Shown: positions 7,748-14,987, counted from the first letter of the stretch. The stretch: DNA of 28,051 bases from an uncultured Eubacteriales bacterium (GCA_900546635.1 URDS01000022.1:1-28051); one strand, 5' to 3'. Translations and numbers: made by a program. Notes: a model not told the origin generated them from the sequence alone.

Positions 7748-8428
7748 ATGCGATACAAGTTTTTGCTGTTTGATTTGGATAATACGCTTTTGGATTTTGA
7801 CGCGGGTGAAAAACAGGCGTTGAACAAGCTGTTTTCTGCGCATGGCATACCGGTAACCGAGTCGCTTTTAAAGGAATATCATAACGTCAACCGAGTATTG
7901 TGGCAGGCGTATGAGCGCGGGACGTGTGCGTTGAATCAGGTATTGAATACGCGCTTTTCTACCACGATGCGCACATTCGGAAAAGAGGTTCCCGGAGATG
8001 TTTGGGAACGGGAATATCGCGCGTATCTCGGTGAGATGCATGTGTTGATTCCCGGGGCGAAAGAAATATGCGAACACCTGTCGCATACGCATCAAATGTA
8101 TATTATTACAAACGGGATTCGCGAGACGCAGGTTCGGCGGCTGCAGGATGCGGGATTGATTGCCTATTTTCAGTGCATATTTAATTCGGAAAGCATCGGC
8201 GTCCAGAAGCCGCATTTGCCTTTTTTCTCGTATGTTATGACGCATATAGAGAAATTTGACAAGACAAAAGCACTTGTGATCGGAGATTCGCAGACCTCGG
8301 ACATTGCCGGAGGGCAAGGCGCCGGTCTTGATACCTGCTGGTTCAATAAGCACGGAATTTCAGACACTTCGGCCATTACGGCTGATTATAAGATTGATTG
8401 TTTGCAGGAACTTTTGAAAATCGTATAA
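7748..8428 (+). CDS. yjjG: HAD-superfamily nucleotidase, YjjG type
   Basis: This encodes 226 residues. ATG 7748 is preceded by GGGAG at 5 bases; an upstream in-frame ATG (7700) overlaps purA and lacks a good site. HAD motif I is FDLDNTLLDFD near the N-terminus, with the nucleophile and acid/base aspartates. Motif II is ITNG. Motif III is the lysine in GVQKP, and motif IV is IGDSQTSDIAGG. The helical cap between motifs I and II and the overall length fit the HAD-IA subgroup that includes YjjG, a 5'-nucleotidase acting on non-canonical pyrimidine nucleotides in E. coli. Its position behind purB-purA agrees with a nucleotide clean-up role, but substrate choice in this subgroup cannot be read from sequence. 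The gene ends in a convergent arrangement with the spore-coat genes. Confidence 0.8.
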   Translation: MRYKFLLFDLDNTLLDFDAGEKQALNKLFSAHGIPVTESLLKEYHNVNRVLWQAYERGTCALNQVLNTRFSTTMRTFGKEVPGDVWEREYRAYLGEMHVLIPGAKEICEHLSHTHQMYIITNGIRETQVRRLQDAGLIAYFQCIFNSESIGVQKPHLPFFSYVMTHIEKFDKTKALVIGDSQTSDIAGGQGAGLDTCWFNKHGISDTSAITADYKIDCLQELLKIV

Positions 8429-8432
8429 GGAT

Positions 8433-8519
8433 CGGCATGGGAATTTTCATGCCGCTGGTCGTCGGAAAAGGATTCTCCGACGCCGGGACGTATTTTCGTA
8501 TTTGCGCTCTTTTGGGCGC
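8433..8519. other. Three successive short hairpins upstream of the terminator
   Basis: In the gap after the HAD gene three perfect or near-perfect stems follow one another: CGGCATG/CATGCCG (8433-8439 with 8448-8454), CGTCGGA/TCCGACG (8460-8466 with 8476-8482) and GCGCTC/GGGCGC (8504-8509 with 8514-8519, one G-U). They lead directly into the strong terminator at 8526. They may protect the mRNA 3' end or be remnants of intergenic repeats. Confidence 0.5.
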
Positions 8520-8525
8520 GCAGAC

Positions 8526-8563
8526 CTGCAAAAAAGTCCGGCTGAAACCGGACTTTTTTGCAG
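8526..8563. terminator. Bidirectional intrinsic terminator
   Basis: A perfect 16-bp stem runs from 8526-8541 to 8548-8563 with loop CTGAAA. The GC-rich top (GTCCGG) is flanked by A6 and T6, so it works as a rho-independent terminator on either strand. It lies between the convergent yjjG-like and cotF-like genes. Confidence 0.92.
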
Positions 8564-8605
8564 AATGTTGATCGGCGCGAGTCGTTTTTGCTTTTTGGGA
8601 AATGT

Positions 8606-8851
8606 TTACTGCGCCTGAAATTTTTGTTTTACCGTATTAATTTTGGTTTGCTCTACCTGCTTTGTGGGGTACCATCCCTTAGCGGCCATTTTATCATACA
8701 GCGTATCCTGCATGCTCAGGGATTCGTTCAAAGCGTTGTTAAACGCCTGATGCACATTAGCAGTCGGCGATTCGATTGTACCGTGCATGTACAGATCACA
8801 TACGCCTTTTTCGAGTAGCAGCATGTTTTCCATTAAGTTTTTGTCGTCCAT
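8606..8851 (-). CDS. cotF: CotF-family spore coat protein
   Basis: This encodes 81 residues. The start ATG at 8851 has GAGG 7 bases upstream (AATGAGGTGAG). The sequence carries the family pattern of clostridial CotF-like proteins: CDLYMHGTIES, then VHQAFNNALNESL with a short helix containing LYDKMAAKGWYP. It ends in QVEQTKINTVKQKF. CotF-type proteins are helical, ferritin-like-fold spore-coat components made in sporulating cells. Bacillus CotF is longer and processed; this short stand-alone form is the usual clostridial version. It is the second gene of a two-gene unit, 12 bases after a smaller paralogue. The symbol is a family assignment, not proof of orthology. Confidence 0.87.
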   Translation of the reverse strand: MDDKNLMENMLLLEKGVCDLYMHGTIESPTANVHQAFNNALNESLSMQDTLYDKMAAKGWYPTKQVEQTKINTVKQKFQAQ

Positions 8852-8863
8852 TTTCTCACCTCA

Positions 8864-9037
8864 TTAAAGTAATCCGTAAAAGCTTTGAAAGATCTGTTGG
8901 TGTTTCTTTGCCAATTGTTCCACGCAGCTTTTGAGTTCGGCATCCTGAATCTGATTGGCAGTTTCTTTGCACTGTGTCTGAAAATATTGTTCGTGTCCCA
9001 ATGCGTCTTCGATATACAGCAGTTCTTTTTCGGTCAT
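8864..9037 (-). CDS. Small CotF-like spore coat protein
   Basis: This encodes 57 residues. ATG 9037 is chosen because GGAGG lies 8 bases upstream; a GTG at 9046 overlaps that very site. The sequence TEKELLYIEDALGHEQYF, then QLAKKHQQIF, is typical of the short partner protein that accompanies CotF in Clostridia. It is predicted to be entirely helical, and the paired histidines (LGHEQ, KKHQQ) sit where the longer family members have them. The two proteins likely form a mixed helical assembly in the coat; that is inference from co-transcription. The gene is divergent from the ribokinase gene. Confidence 0.78.
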   Translation of the reverse strand: MTEKELLYIEDALGHEQYFQTQCKETANQIQDAELKSCVEQLAKKHQQIFQSFYGLL

Positions 9038-9055
9038 TTCAATCACCTCCGGGCA

Positions 9056-9085
9056 TAGTGTGGCAAAAATAAAGGAAAAATATGC
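9056..9085 (-). promoter_or_regulatory. Possible forespore (sigma-G/F-like) promoter for the cotF pair
   Basis: On the minus strand GCATA (9085-9081) and CACACTA (9062-9056) are 18 bases apart, close to the sigma-G pattern GNATR and CATNNTA. The implied start falls almost on the GGAGG at 9050-9046, giving an extremely short leader, which weakens the call. Confidence 0.3.
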
Positions 9086-9225
9086 ATTTTAAAAATATTT
9101 TGCTTGCTTTTTTACGCGTTTTTTTAAAATGATACAAACTTGAGAACACAGGCGGAGATTTGTTGTTTACAGATGCAATTGCGCGGAATTTTAGATTTTG
9201 AAAACCGATCAATTCGGAGGTTGAT

Positions 9226-10122
9226 ATGAAGATTTGCTGTTTTGGCTCCCTGAACATCGATTGGGTTTATACGGTGGAACATCAGGTTCGCGCAGGCGAA
9301 ACGCTGGCTGCATCTGCTCTTGCGCGGTTTCCCGGCGGAAAGGGATTGAATCAGGCTGTTGCGCTTGCGCGGGCGGGAGGGGCGGTCTATCATGCGGGTA
9401 AAATCGGGCATGACGGACAGTTCCTCGCCGAATATTTGAAACAAAACGGCGTCAATACAGAGTTTATAGAAACGATTTCGGCGCCATCCGGCCATGCGAT
9501 CATTCAACTGGATGCATCCGGACAAAACGGTATTTTGGTATACGGCGGCGCCAATCATACGATGGATACGGCGTTTTTTGAGCGCGTTTTGTCTTTTTTC
9601 GATGCGGGCGATATTCTGCTGTTGCAGAATGAAATCAATCTGCTTGGAAAATTAATTTGCCTTGCGCATGCGCGCGGGCTGCGGATCGCGCTGAATCCCT
9701 CGCCGATAACAGCGGATGTCTGCGCGCTGCCGCTGGAATATATCGATTTTTTCTTTTTGAATGAAATCGAGGGCGCGGCGCTTTCCGGTGAAGTGCGTCC
9801 GGAACGGATTGTAAGCGCTCTGCATACACGGTATCCGAGCGGCGAAGTCATATTGACGCTTGGCAAGGAAGGTGCGCTTTGCAGCTTTGAAGATCGCTTG
9901 ATTCGCCAGGCTGCTTTTCCGGTTCGCGCTGTGGATACGACCGCGGCGGGCGACACATTTACCGGATTTTATCTTGCGGCACGGGCGACGGACATGGACA
10001 TTACCGATGCACTGCGGCGCGCCGCTGCGGCTGCTGCGATCGCCGTTACGCGCAAAGGCGCATCGGTTTCAATTCCGTCAATGCAGGAAGTAGAGGAGAT
10101 GATAGAGCATGTTGACCAATGA
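9226..10122 (+). CDS. rbsK: Ribokinase (PfkB family carbohydrate kinase)
   Basis: This encodes 298 residues. ATG 9226 follows TCGGAGGTTGAT. It is a cytoplasmic ATP-dependent kinase that makes ribose 5-phosphate from ribose. The N-terminal signature GGKGLNQA (37-44) is the ribokinase form of PfkB motif 1, and the start FGSLNIDWVY is typical. The C-terminal motif DTTAAGDTFTGF (237-248) carries the anion hole and the catalytic base Asp243. Length is normal. The 3' end overlaps the nucleoside hydrolase gene by 14 bases, so ribose released from nucleosides would be phosphorylated by the co-translated enzyme. Other PfkB sugars (deoxyribose and similar) cannot be excluded, but GGKGxNQA favours ribose. 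Confidence 0.85.
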   Translation: MKICCFGSLNIDWVYTVEHQVRAGETLAASALARFPGGKGLNQAVALARAGGAVYHAGKIGHDGQFLAEYLKQNGVNTEFIETISAPSGHAIIQLDASGQNGILVYGGANHTMDTAFFERVLSFFDAGDILLLQNEINLLGKLICLAHARGLRIALNPSPITADVCALPLEYIDFFFLNEIEGAALSGEVRPERIVSALHTRYPSGEVILTLGKEGALCSFEDRLIRQAAFPVRAVDTTAAGDTFTGFYLAARATDMDITDALRRAAAAAAIAVTRKGASVSIPSMQEVEEMIEHVDQ

Positions 10123-11032
10123 ACAGCGTGTAAAAAATTTGCGCGTACCGGTCGGCGCGGTAGATTTGGTGCTGGATACGGATGCTTATAATGAAATTGA
10201 CGATCAGTTCGCGATTGCGTATATGCTTTCGTACGCGGATCGGCTGCGGGTGCAGGGGATCTATGCGGCGCCTTTTAAAAACAGACGCGCGGAAACGCCG
10301 GCCATCGGTATGGAGAAAAGTTATGATGAGATTCAAAAGCTTTTGCGTTTGGCCGATCGGGAAGATTTATGCGAGTTTACTTTTCGGGGTGCGCAGCGGT
10401 ATTTGCCCGATGAGAAGACGCCGGTTTTGTCTGATGCGGTGCGGCATTTGACCATGCTCGCGCGTCGGTATTCGCCGGAGCGGCCTTTGTATGTGGTTGC
10501 AATCGGCGCAGTGACAAATATTGCGTCTGCGTTGCTGTACGCTCCCGAAATCGCCGACAATATTGTGGTTGTTTGGTTGGGTGGAAATGCCTACGATTTT
10601 AAAAGTGCGCATGAATTTAATATGATTCAGGACATTGCAGCGGCGCGCGTTGTATTTTGCAGCGGCGCGCCGGTTGTTCAATTGCCTTGTATGGGCGTTG
10701 TCAGCGCTTTTACCACAACGCGCTATGAGCTTGAACATTGGCTGATGGGGAAAAATAAACTGGCGGATTATCTTGTGTCCGCTACCATTTCCGAGGCAGA
10801 ACGTTATGCGGCGGGATTGGCGTGGTCGCGGGTGATTTGGGACGTGACGGCAATCGCTTGGCTTTTGAACGACGGTATGCGCTTTATGTCTTATCGAAAT
10901 GATTATCCCGGTATTCCCGAATATGACGGACATATTTCCGAAGAACGCGGGGAATATCCGATTTGTTATGTAAATCAGATTTTTCGAGATGCGTTGTTTA
11001 CGGACTTGTTTAAAAAATTAACTAAAATGTGA
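10109..11032 (+). CDS. Nucleoside hydrolase (IunH-like superfamily, atypical subgroup)
   Basis: This encodes 307 residues from ATG 10109, inside the end of the ribokinase gene, with AGAGGAG 10 bases upstream. Nucleoside hydrolases split the N-glycosidic bond of ribonucleosides with a calcium ion held by an N-terminal aspartate cluster. Here that cluster reads DTDAYNEIDD (23-32), two residues longer than the classical DTDPGIDD; this variant marks a subgroup known from sugar-use loci. GAVTNIASAL and WLGGNA match the second conserved region, and VIWDVTAIAW supplies the C-terminal aspartate. The usual active-site histidine block of IunH is not evident, so base preference is unknown. Overlap with ribokinase supports nucleoside or ribosyl-compound salvage. 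Confidence 0.82.
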   Translation: MLTNEQRVKNLRVPVGAVDLVLDTDAYNEIDDQFAIAYMLSYADRLRVQGIYAAPFKNRRAETPAIGMEKSYDEIQKLLRLADREDLCEFTFRGAQRYLPDEKTPVLSDAVRHLTMLARRYSPERPLYVVAIGAVTNIASALLYAPEIADNIVVVWLGGNAYDFKSAHEFNMIQDIAAARVVFCSGAPVVQLPCMGVVSAFTTTRYELEHWLMGKNKLADYLVSATISEAERYAAGLAWSRVIWDVTAIAWLLNDGMRFMSYRNDYPGIPEYDGHISEERGEYPICYVNQIFRDALFTDLFKKLTKM

Positions 11033-11060
11033 ACAATTTGTAAATGTTTTGGCCTGTATA

Positions 11061-11089
11061 TTGAATTTGCACGGGAAACGTAATACAAT
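11061..11089 (+). promoter_or_regulatory. Sigma-A promoter of the lysine transporter operon
   Basis: TTGAAT (11061-11066) and TACAAT (11084-11089) are spaced by 17 bases. The predicted start near 11096 lies just in front of the riboswitch aptamer, as expected. Confidence 0.72.
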
Positions 11090-11111
11090 GATACAAGCAA
11101 AATAACTGTAT

Positions 11112-11278
11112 TCGATAGAGGTGCGAAAAATATCAGTAGCATGGTTTCGGCACTCATTTGCTTTGAACTGTGCGAAAGGATTTTTTGCCGAAACAAAATA
11201 CAGAGTGAGATGTATTTTGTTGGGCGCACGGAAAATATTCGTGTGACTGTCACATGATTTCATGTGGAGAGCTGTCGG
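11112..11278 (+). promoter_or_regulatory. Lysine riboswitch (L-box) aptamer
   Basis: The leader holds the conserved core of the lysine riboswitch. P1 pairs TCGATAG (11112-11118) with CTGTCGG (11272-11278). The invariant AGAGGTGCG follows P1, and the block GCCGAA is near 11187. A perfect 10-bp stem ACAAAATACA/TGTATTTTGT (11193-11202 with 11211-11220) fits P4, and CACATG/CATGTG with a 4-base loop (11251-11266) fits P5. The joining sequence GGAGAGCTGTC resembles that of B. subtilis lysC. GTTTCGGCA/TGCCGAAAC can pair around P2-P3. Spacing and order match the known RNA family. Lysine binding would stabilise P1 and favour the terminator downstream, switching the transporter genes off. Confidence 0.95.
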
Positions 11279-11301
11279 TGCGCTTAACGATTGTGATGAA
11301 A

Positions 11302-11333
11302 GCGGCCGGTACCTATCGTATCGGTCGTTTTTT
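11302..11333 (+). terminator. Riboswitch expression platform: intrinsic terminator
   Basis: GCGGCCGGTAC (11302-11312) pairs over 11 positions, three of them G-U, with GTATCGGTCGT (11318-11328) around loop CTATC. T6 (11328-11333) follows. It lies 33 bases before the first transporter gene, consistent with lysine-dependent premature termination. Confidence 0.87.
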
Positions 11334-11365
11334 GCAGGTATTTTTATTTTTTGCTGGAGGGCATT

Positions 11366-12187
11366 ATGAGAAAGTTTATATCGGCAATTTTAGCGGTTAT
11401 GATGCTTGCGGCGCTTGTTTCCTGTTCGTCTGACAAGAAAGGCGTTCTGCGTGTAGGTATGGAGTGTACATATGCACCCTATAACTGGTCGCAGAGCACG
11501 GATGCAAACGGCGCGGTGAAGATTCAGGAAAGTCCGGATTATGCATACGGTTATGATGTTATGATTGCAAAATATGTGGCGGATAAGATCGGTTATGATC
11601 TTGAAATTTACAAAATGGACTGGGATTCGCTTCCGCTTTCCGTCCAGTCCGGTACGATTGACTGCGCAATCGCGGGTCAGTCGATCACCGAAAAGCGTAT
11701 GGCTACGGTAGATTTCACAACGCCTTACTACTATGCGTCGATCGTTGTTCTGACGACGAAAGACGGCCCGTATGCCAATGCGAAAGGCGTATCGGATCTT
11801 GCCGGCGCAACGGCGACTTCTCAGATCAACACCGTTTGGTATGATACCTGTCTCCCGCAGATTTCCAATGTGAATAAGCTGGCGGCAATGAGCACGGCGC
11901 CCGAAATGGTGGTTGCGCTGAATTCCGGTGCGGCGCAGATTGTCGTTACCGACAAACCGACCGCGATGGCAGCGGTCTCTGCGTATCCGGATAAACTGGT
12001 TATGCTGGACTTTACGGGGTCGGACGACAATTTTGAGGTATCCGAGGAAGAGATCAATATCGGTATCTCGGTGCAGAAGGGCAATAAGGAGCTTTTGGAC
12101 AAAATCAACGCCGTGCTGGCTGAGCTTACGGTTGAGGATTTTGACCGAATGATGAATGAAGCGATCAGCGTTCAGCCGTTGTCCTGA
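11366..12187 (+). CDS. Amino acid ABC transporter, substrate-binding lipoprotein (probably lysine)
   Basis: This encodes 273 residues. ATG 11366 has CTGGAGG 5 bases upstream; a TTG at 11351 would include that site. A lipoprotein signal peptide ends in the lipobox LVSC with Cys20, so the protein is tethered outside the membrane. The mature part starts with LRVGMECTYAPYNW, the typical opening of family 3 periplasmic-type amino acid binding proteins. GYDVMIAKYVADKIG, QSITEKRMATVDFTTPYY and the hinge region VALNSGAAQIVVTDK follow in order. The lysine riboswitch upstream identifies lysine as the likely ligand; the sequence alone would only say polar or basic amino acid. It is the first of three genes in the usual binding protein, permease, ATPase order. 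Confidence 0.92.
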   Translation: MRKFISAILAVMMLAALVSCSSDKKGVLRVGMECTYAPYNWSQSTDANGAVKIQESPDYAYGYDVMIAKYVADKIGYDLEIYKMDWDSLPLSVQSGTIDCAIAGQSITEKRMATVDFTTPYYYASIVVLTTKDGPYANAKGVSDLAGATATSQINTVWYDTCLPQISNVNKLAAMSTAPEMVVALNSGAAQIVVTDKPTAMAAVSAYPDKLVMLDFTGSDDNFEVSEEEINIGISVQKGNKELLDKINAVLAELTVEDFDRMMNEAISVQPLS

Positions 12188-12211
12188 TTTTAAAATTAAG
12201 GAAGAATTTTC

Positions 12212-13102
12212 ATGACTTTCATTAATGAATTCATACAGGGGTGGGCGGACTTTTTGTCCGCCTCTCTTGGCGATAAGCTGCCTGCCGGTTTTTTGGAGCG
12301 CGTCGTATTTTTGATCAATCAGTACGGTATGTCTTTTTTGCGCGGCGCAGGCTGGACTTTTGTCATTGCGCTTGTCGGTACGGCAATCGGTTTTTTGATC
12401 GGTCTTTTATGCGGAATTGTACAGACAATTCCGGTATCCCCGAAAAATAATGTTGTGTACCGTATTTTTATGAAAATCGTCCATGCGATTATTTATATTT
12501 ATGTGGAAGTATTTCGCGGTACGCCTATGATGGTTCAGGCCATGGTTATTTATTACGGCGCCTTTTCGGTGGGGATTCGGATGACGCCCATTTTTGCCGG
12601 ATTTTTTATTGTTTCCATCAATACCGGCGCCTATATGGCGGAGACCATGCGCGGCGGTATCTATTCTGTGGATATCGGACAAACCGAGGGGGCGAAAGCG
12701 CTCGGTATGAATCATTTCAGTACAATGCTTCGGGTTATTCTTCCGCAAGCGGTGCGCAATATTATGCCCCAGATCGGAAACAATCTGATTATTAATATTA
12801 AGGATACTTCCGTTTTGAATGTTATCGGCGTTGTGGAGTTGTATTTTGCCACAAAGAGCGTGTCCGGCGCGTATTATACATATTTTGAAGCTTTTTCGAT
12901 CACGCTGGTTATTTATTTGATTATGACGGTGACCTGCTCCAGGATTCTTCGCTTGATCGAAAGAAAAATTGACGGCGCGGACAGTTACGATCTTTCTACT
13001 ACCGATACGTTGGCGCATACGAGCGGTCTGCACAGTCCGACCTCGCCGGCGCGTCGCGGGAAAATGCATAAGTTTGACGGGAAAAGGGGCGGAAAAGCAT
13101 GA
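12212..13102 (+). CDS. Amino acid ABC transporter permease (HisM/GlnP family; probably lysine)
   Basis: This encodes 296 residues from ATG 12212, 7 bases behind AAGGAAG. An N-terminal amphipathic stretch (about 1-35) leads into about five membrane helices: residues 40-70, 85-110, 120-145, 190-220 and 225-250. The cytoplasmic coupling loop shows the permease signature YMAETMRGGIYSVDIGQTEG followed by AKALG, and VEVFRGTPMMVQ is the standard HisM/GlnP block. After the last helix an unusual hydrophilic tail of about 40 residues (SYDLSTTDTLAHTSG to GGKA) continues into the overlap with the ATPase gene. No second permease gene is present, so a homodimeric channel is likely. The ATGA overlap with the next gene indicates translational coupling. 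Confidence 0.92.
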   Translation: MTFINEFIQGWADFLSASLGDKLPAGFLERVVFLINQYGMSFLRGAGWTFVIALVGTAIGFLIGLLCGIVQTIPVSPKNNVVYRIFMKIVHAIIYIYVEVFRGTPMMVQAMVIYYGAFSVGIRMTPIFAGFFIVSINTGAYMAETMRGGIYSVDIGQTEGAKALGMNHFSTMLRVILPQAVRNIMPQIGNNLIINIKDTSVLNVIGVVELYFATKSVSGAYYTYFEAFSITLVIYLIMTVTCSRILRLIERKIDGADSYDLSTTDTLAHTSGLHSPTSPARRGKMHKFDGKRGGKA

Positions 13103-13833
13103 GTGAAACAATTTTGCAGATCAGCCATCTGACCAAAAGCTTCGGTTCCAATCTGGTCTTGAAAGATATTGACTTTTCTGTGGAAAAGGGACAGGTTGTC
13201 AGTATAATCGGTTCCTCCGGTTCCGGTAAAAGTACGCTTTTGCGCTGCATCAATCTTTTGGAAACGCCGAGCGGCGGGAATATTTATTTTCACGGCGAGG
13301 ATATTTCCGACAAGCATTTTTCGCTTTCAAACTATCGCGCCAAGGTAGGGATGGTATTTCAGCAGTTTAATTTGTTTAACAATCTGACCGTGTTGGAAAA
13401 TTGCGTGATGCCGCAGGTAACCGTCTTGCGGCGCAGCCGCGCCGAGGCGGAGGAACAGGCGAAAATGTATTTGGAGCGCGTGAATATGCTTCCGTTTATG
13501 AAAGCGAAGCCGAAGCAGATTTCGGGCGGTCAGAAGCAGCGTGTTGCGATTGCGCGTTCTTTGGCCATGGATCCTGAGGTCATGCTGTTTGACGAACCTA
13601 CAAGCGCGCTCGACCCCGAAATGGTCGGCGAGGTACTCGGCACGATGCAGGAACTGGCGAGTACCGGGCTTACCATGCTGGTGGTCACGCACGAAATGGG
13701 CTTTGCGCGGGATGTGTCAGACCGCGTTGTCTTTATGGACAGCGGTGTGATCGAAGAGGACGGCGCGCCGTCCGTAATTTTTGAAACGCCGAAAAAAGCG
13801 CGTACCAAAGAATTTCTTTCGCGTTTTCTGTAA
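13099..13833 (+). CDS. Amino acid ABC transporter ATP-binding protein (probably lysine)
   Basis: This encodes 244 residues. Its ATG overlaps the permease stop by 4 bases. All ATPase motifs are intact: Walker A GSSGSGKST (38-46), Q-loop GMVFQQFNLF, ABC signature SGGQKQR (142-148), Walker B LFDEPTSALDP with Asp165/Glu166, and the H-loop VVTHEMGFA. The sequence is of the GlnQ/HisP group that energises polar amino acid uptake. As the third gene of the riboswitch-controlled unit it should be repressed by lysine. A short AT-rich gap follows that contains the promoter of the ribosomal protein operon; no clear terminator was seen for this unit. Confidence 0.95.
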   Translation: MSETILQISHLTKSFGSNLVLKDIDFSVEKGQVVSIIGSSGSGKSTLLRCINLLETPSGGNIYFHGEDISDKHFSLSNYRAKVGMVFQQFNLFNNLTVLENCVMPQVTVLRRSRAEAEEQAKMYLERVNMLPFMKAKPKQISGGQKQRVAIARSLAMDPEVMLFDEPTSALDPEMVGEVLGTMQELASTGLTMLVVTHEMGFARDVSDRVVFMDSGVIEEDGAPSVIFETPKKARTKEFLSRFL

Positions 13834-13849
13834 TTTTTTAAAAAGTGTC

Positions 13850-13879
13850 TTGACATCGTATGTCGGATAATGGTATAAT
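13850..13879 (+). promoter_or_regulatory. Consensus sigma-A promoter of rplU-prp-rpmA
   Basis: TTGACA (13850-13855) and TATAAT (13874-13879), both perfect, are separated by 18 bases. The predicted start is near 13886, leaving a leader of about 70 bases. Confidence 0.87.
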
Positions 13880-13885
13880 AATTTG

Positions 13886-13950
13886 CCGCATGAATTTGGC
13901 TTTAAGTGCATATGCCGCCACATTCAGCGAGTCACAAGGAAAGAGAGGTG
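13886..13950 (+). promoter_or_regulatory. Possible L21 leader RNA
   Basis: The 5' leader before rplU is longer than needed and contains short complementary blocks (GGCTTTAAGTGC, TATGCCGCC, CAGCGAG). Firmicutes rplU genes commonly carry an autoregulatory L21 leader at this place. I did not derive a convincing full fold, so the call rests mainly on position. Confidence 0.4.
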
Positions 13951-13956
13951 CTTTTC

Positions 13957-14268
13957 GTGTTTGCAGTAATCGAAACGGGCGGAAAGCAGTACAAGGTTAA
14001 CGAGGGCGATGTTCTCTTCGTTGAGAAGCTCAATGTAAACGAAGGTGACAAGGTTACCTTTGACAAGGTGCTGGCATTTTCGGGCAGCGACGGTTTTGTC
14101 GTGGGCGCGCCTTTTGTAGCGGGCGCAACGGTAGTTGCCAATGTTCTGAAAAACGGCAAGGGCAAAAAGATTGACGTTATCCGATACAAGGCGAAGAAGA
14201 ACGAGAAGAAAAAGATCGGACACAGACAGCCTTATACCAAAGTACAGATCGACAAGATCAACGGCTGA
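13957..14268 (+). CDS. rplU: 50S ribosomal protein L21
   Basis: This encodes 103 residues. The start is GTG 13957, with AGAGAGGTG 6 bases upstream; it gives the standard N-terminus FAVIETGGKQYKVNEGD. Upstream in-frame codons from 13906 would add a non-homologous extension. The C-terminal half is strongly basic (RYKAKKNEKKKIGHRQ) and ends PYTKVQIDKING, both typical of L21, which binds 23S rRNA with L20. It is the first gene of the conserved rplU-prp-rpmA cluster, 7 bases from prp. Confidence 0.97.
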   Translation: MFAVIETGGKQYKVNEGDVLFVEKLNVNEGDKVTFDKVLAFSGSDGFVVGAPFVAGATVVANVLKNGKGKKIDVIRYKAKKNEKKKIGHRQPYTKVQIDKING

Positions 14269-14275
14269 ACGTTTT

Positions 14276-14626
14276 ATGACCAAAATCGTTTTTTATAAAT
14301 GCGGCGATGTATTTTATGGTTTTGAGGAGCATGGACATACCGGATACGGTGAATCGGGAAACGATGTGCTTTGCGCGGCGCTTTCCGCAATGACGATGTT
14401 GATCATCAATGCGATCGAAATCGCATATGCTTCTGAGGCTGACTATACAATAGACGAGGAAACGGCGGATATCAAGTTGATTGCGCGCGGCGCGTTGGAT
14501 GATTCCGATGAAAAGAAAAAATATGCGATTTCCGGTCTGCTTACCGCTTATTATTATCAGTTGAACGATTTGATCGAAGAGTATTATGATTTTCTCGAGG
14601 TTGAAACGCTCGAGCGGCCGATTTGA
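14276..14626 (+). CDS. prp: Ribosomal-processing cysteine protease Prp
   Basis: This encodes 116 residues from ATG 14276. It removes the N-terminal extension of L27 in Firmicutes and some relatives. The active-site block GHTGYGESGNDVLCAALS carries His21 and Cys33, at the spacing reported for Staphylococcus aureus Prp. The gene sits in its usual place between L21 and L27. The encoded substrate in this window has the matching cleavage sequence. The tail is acidic, and length is normal. Confidence 0.95.
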   Translation: MTKIVFYKCGDVFYGFEEHGHTGYGESGNDVLCAALSAMTMLIINAIEIAYASEADYTIDEETADIKLIARGALDDSDEKKKYAISGLLTAYYYQLNDLIEEYYDFLEVETLERPI

Positions 14627-14655
14627 TCGGCGGAATTTTTACGGAGGTTATGAAA

Positions 14656-14934
14656 ATGTTAAAGCTTAGTTTGCAGTTTTTTGCTCATAAAAAAGGCGTT
14701 GGTTCGACGAAAAACGGCCGTGACAGTGAGTCTAAGCGCCTTGGTGTTAAAAAGGCGGACGGTCAGGCTGTAATCGCCGGCAACATTCTTGTGCGTCAGC
14801 GCGGTACCGGTATTCATCCCGGCAAAAATGTCGGCATCGGTTCTGATGATACGCTGTTTGCTCTGATTGACGGCAAGGTAAAATTTGAGCATGTCTCTAA
14901 GACGAAAAAGTGTGTCAGCGTATACGCCGACTGA
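14656..14934 (+). CDS. rpmA: 50S ribosomal protein L27 with Prp-cleaved N-terminal extension
   Basis: This encodes 92 residues. ATG 14656 lies 8 bases after GGAGG; the ATG at 14650 is too close. The N-terminus MLKLSLQFFAHKKG contains the LxLQFF|A cleavage site cut by Prp, so the mature protein should begin with Ala-His-Lys-Lys. This exposes the tail that reaches the peptidyl transferase centre. GVGSTKNGRDSESKRLG and GTGIHPGKNVGIGSDDTLFAL are standard L27 sequence. A terminator follows. The GTPase gene obg, often next in this cluster, is not here. Confidence 0.97.
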   Translation: MLKLSLQFFAHKKGVGSTKNGRDSESKRLGVKKADGQAVIAGNILVRQRGTGIHPGKNVGIGSDDTLFALIDGKVKFEHVSKTKKCVSVYAD

Positions 14935-14987
14935 TTGGTTTTTGGCATCAACCGTATGCGTCACGCTGAAAAATACAATTGTTTGTT

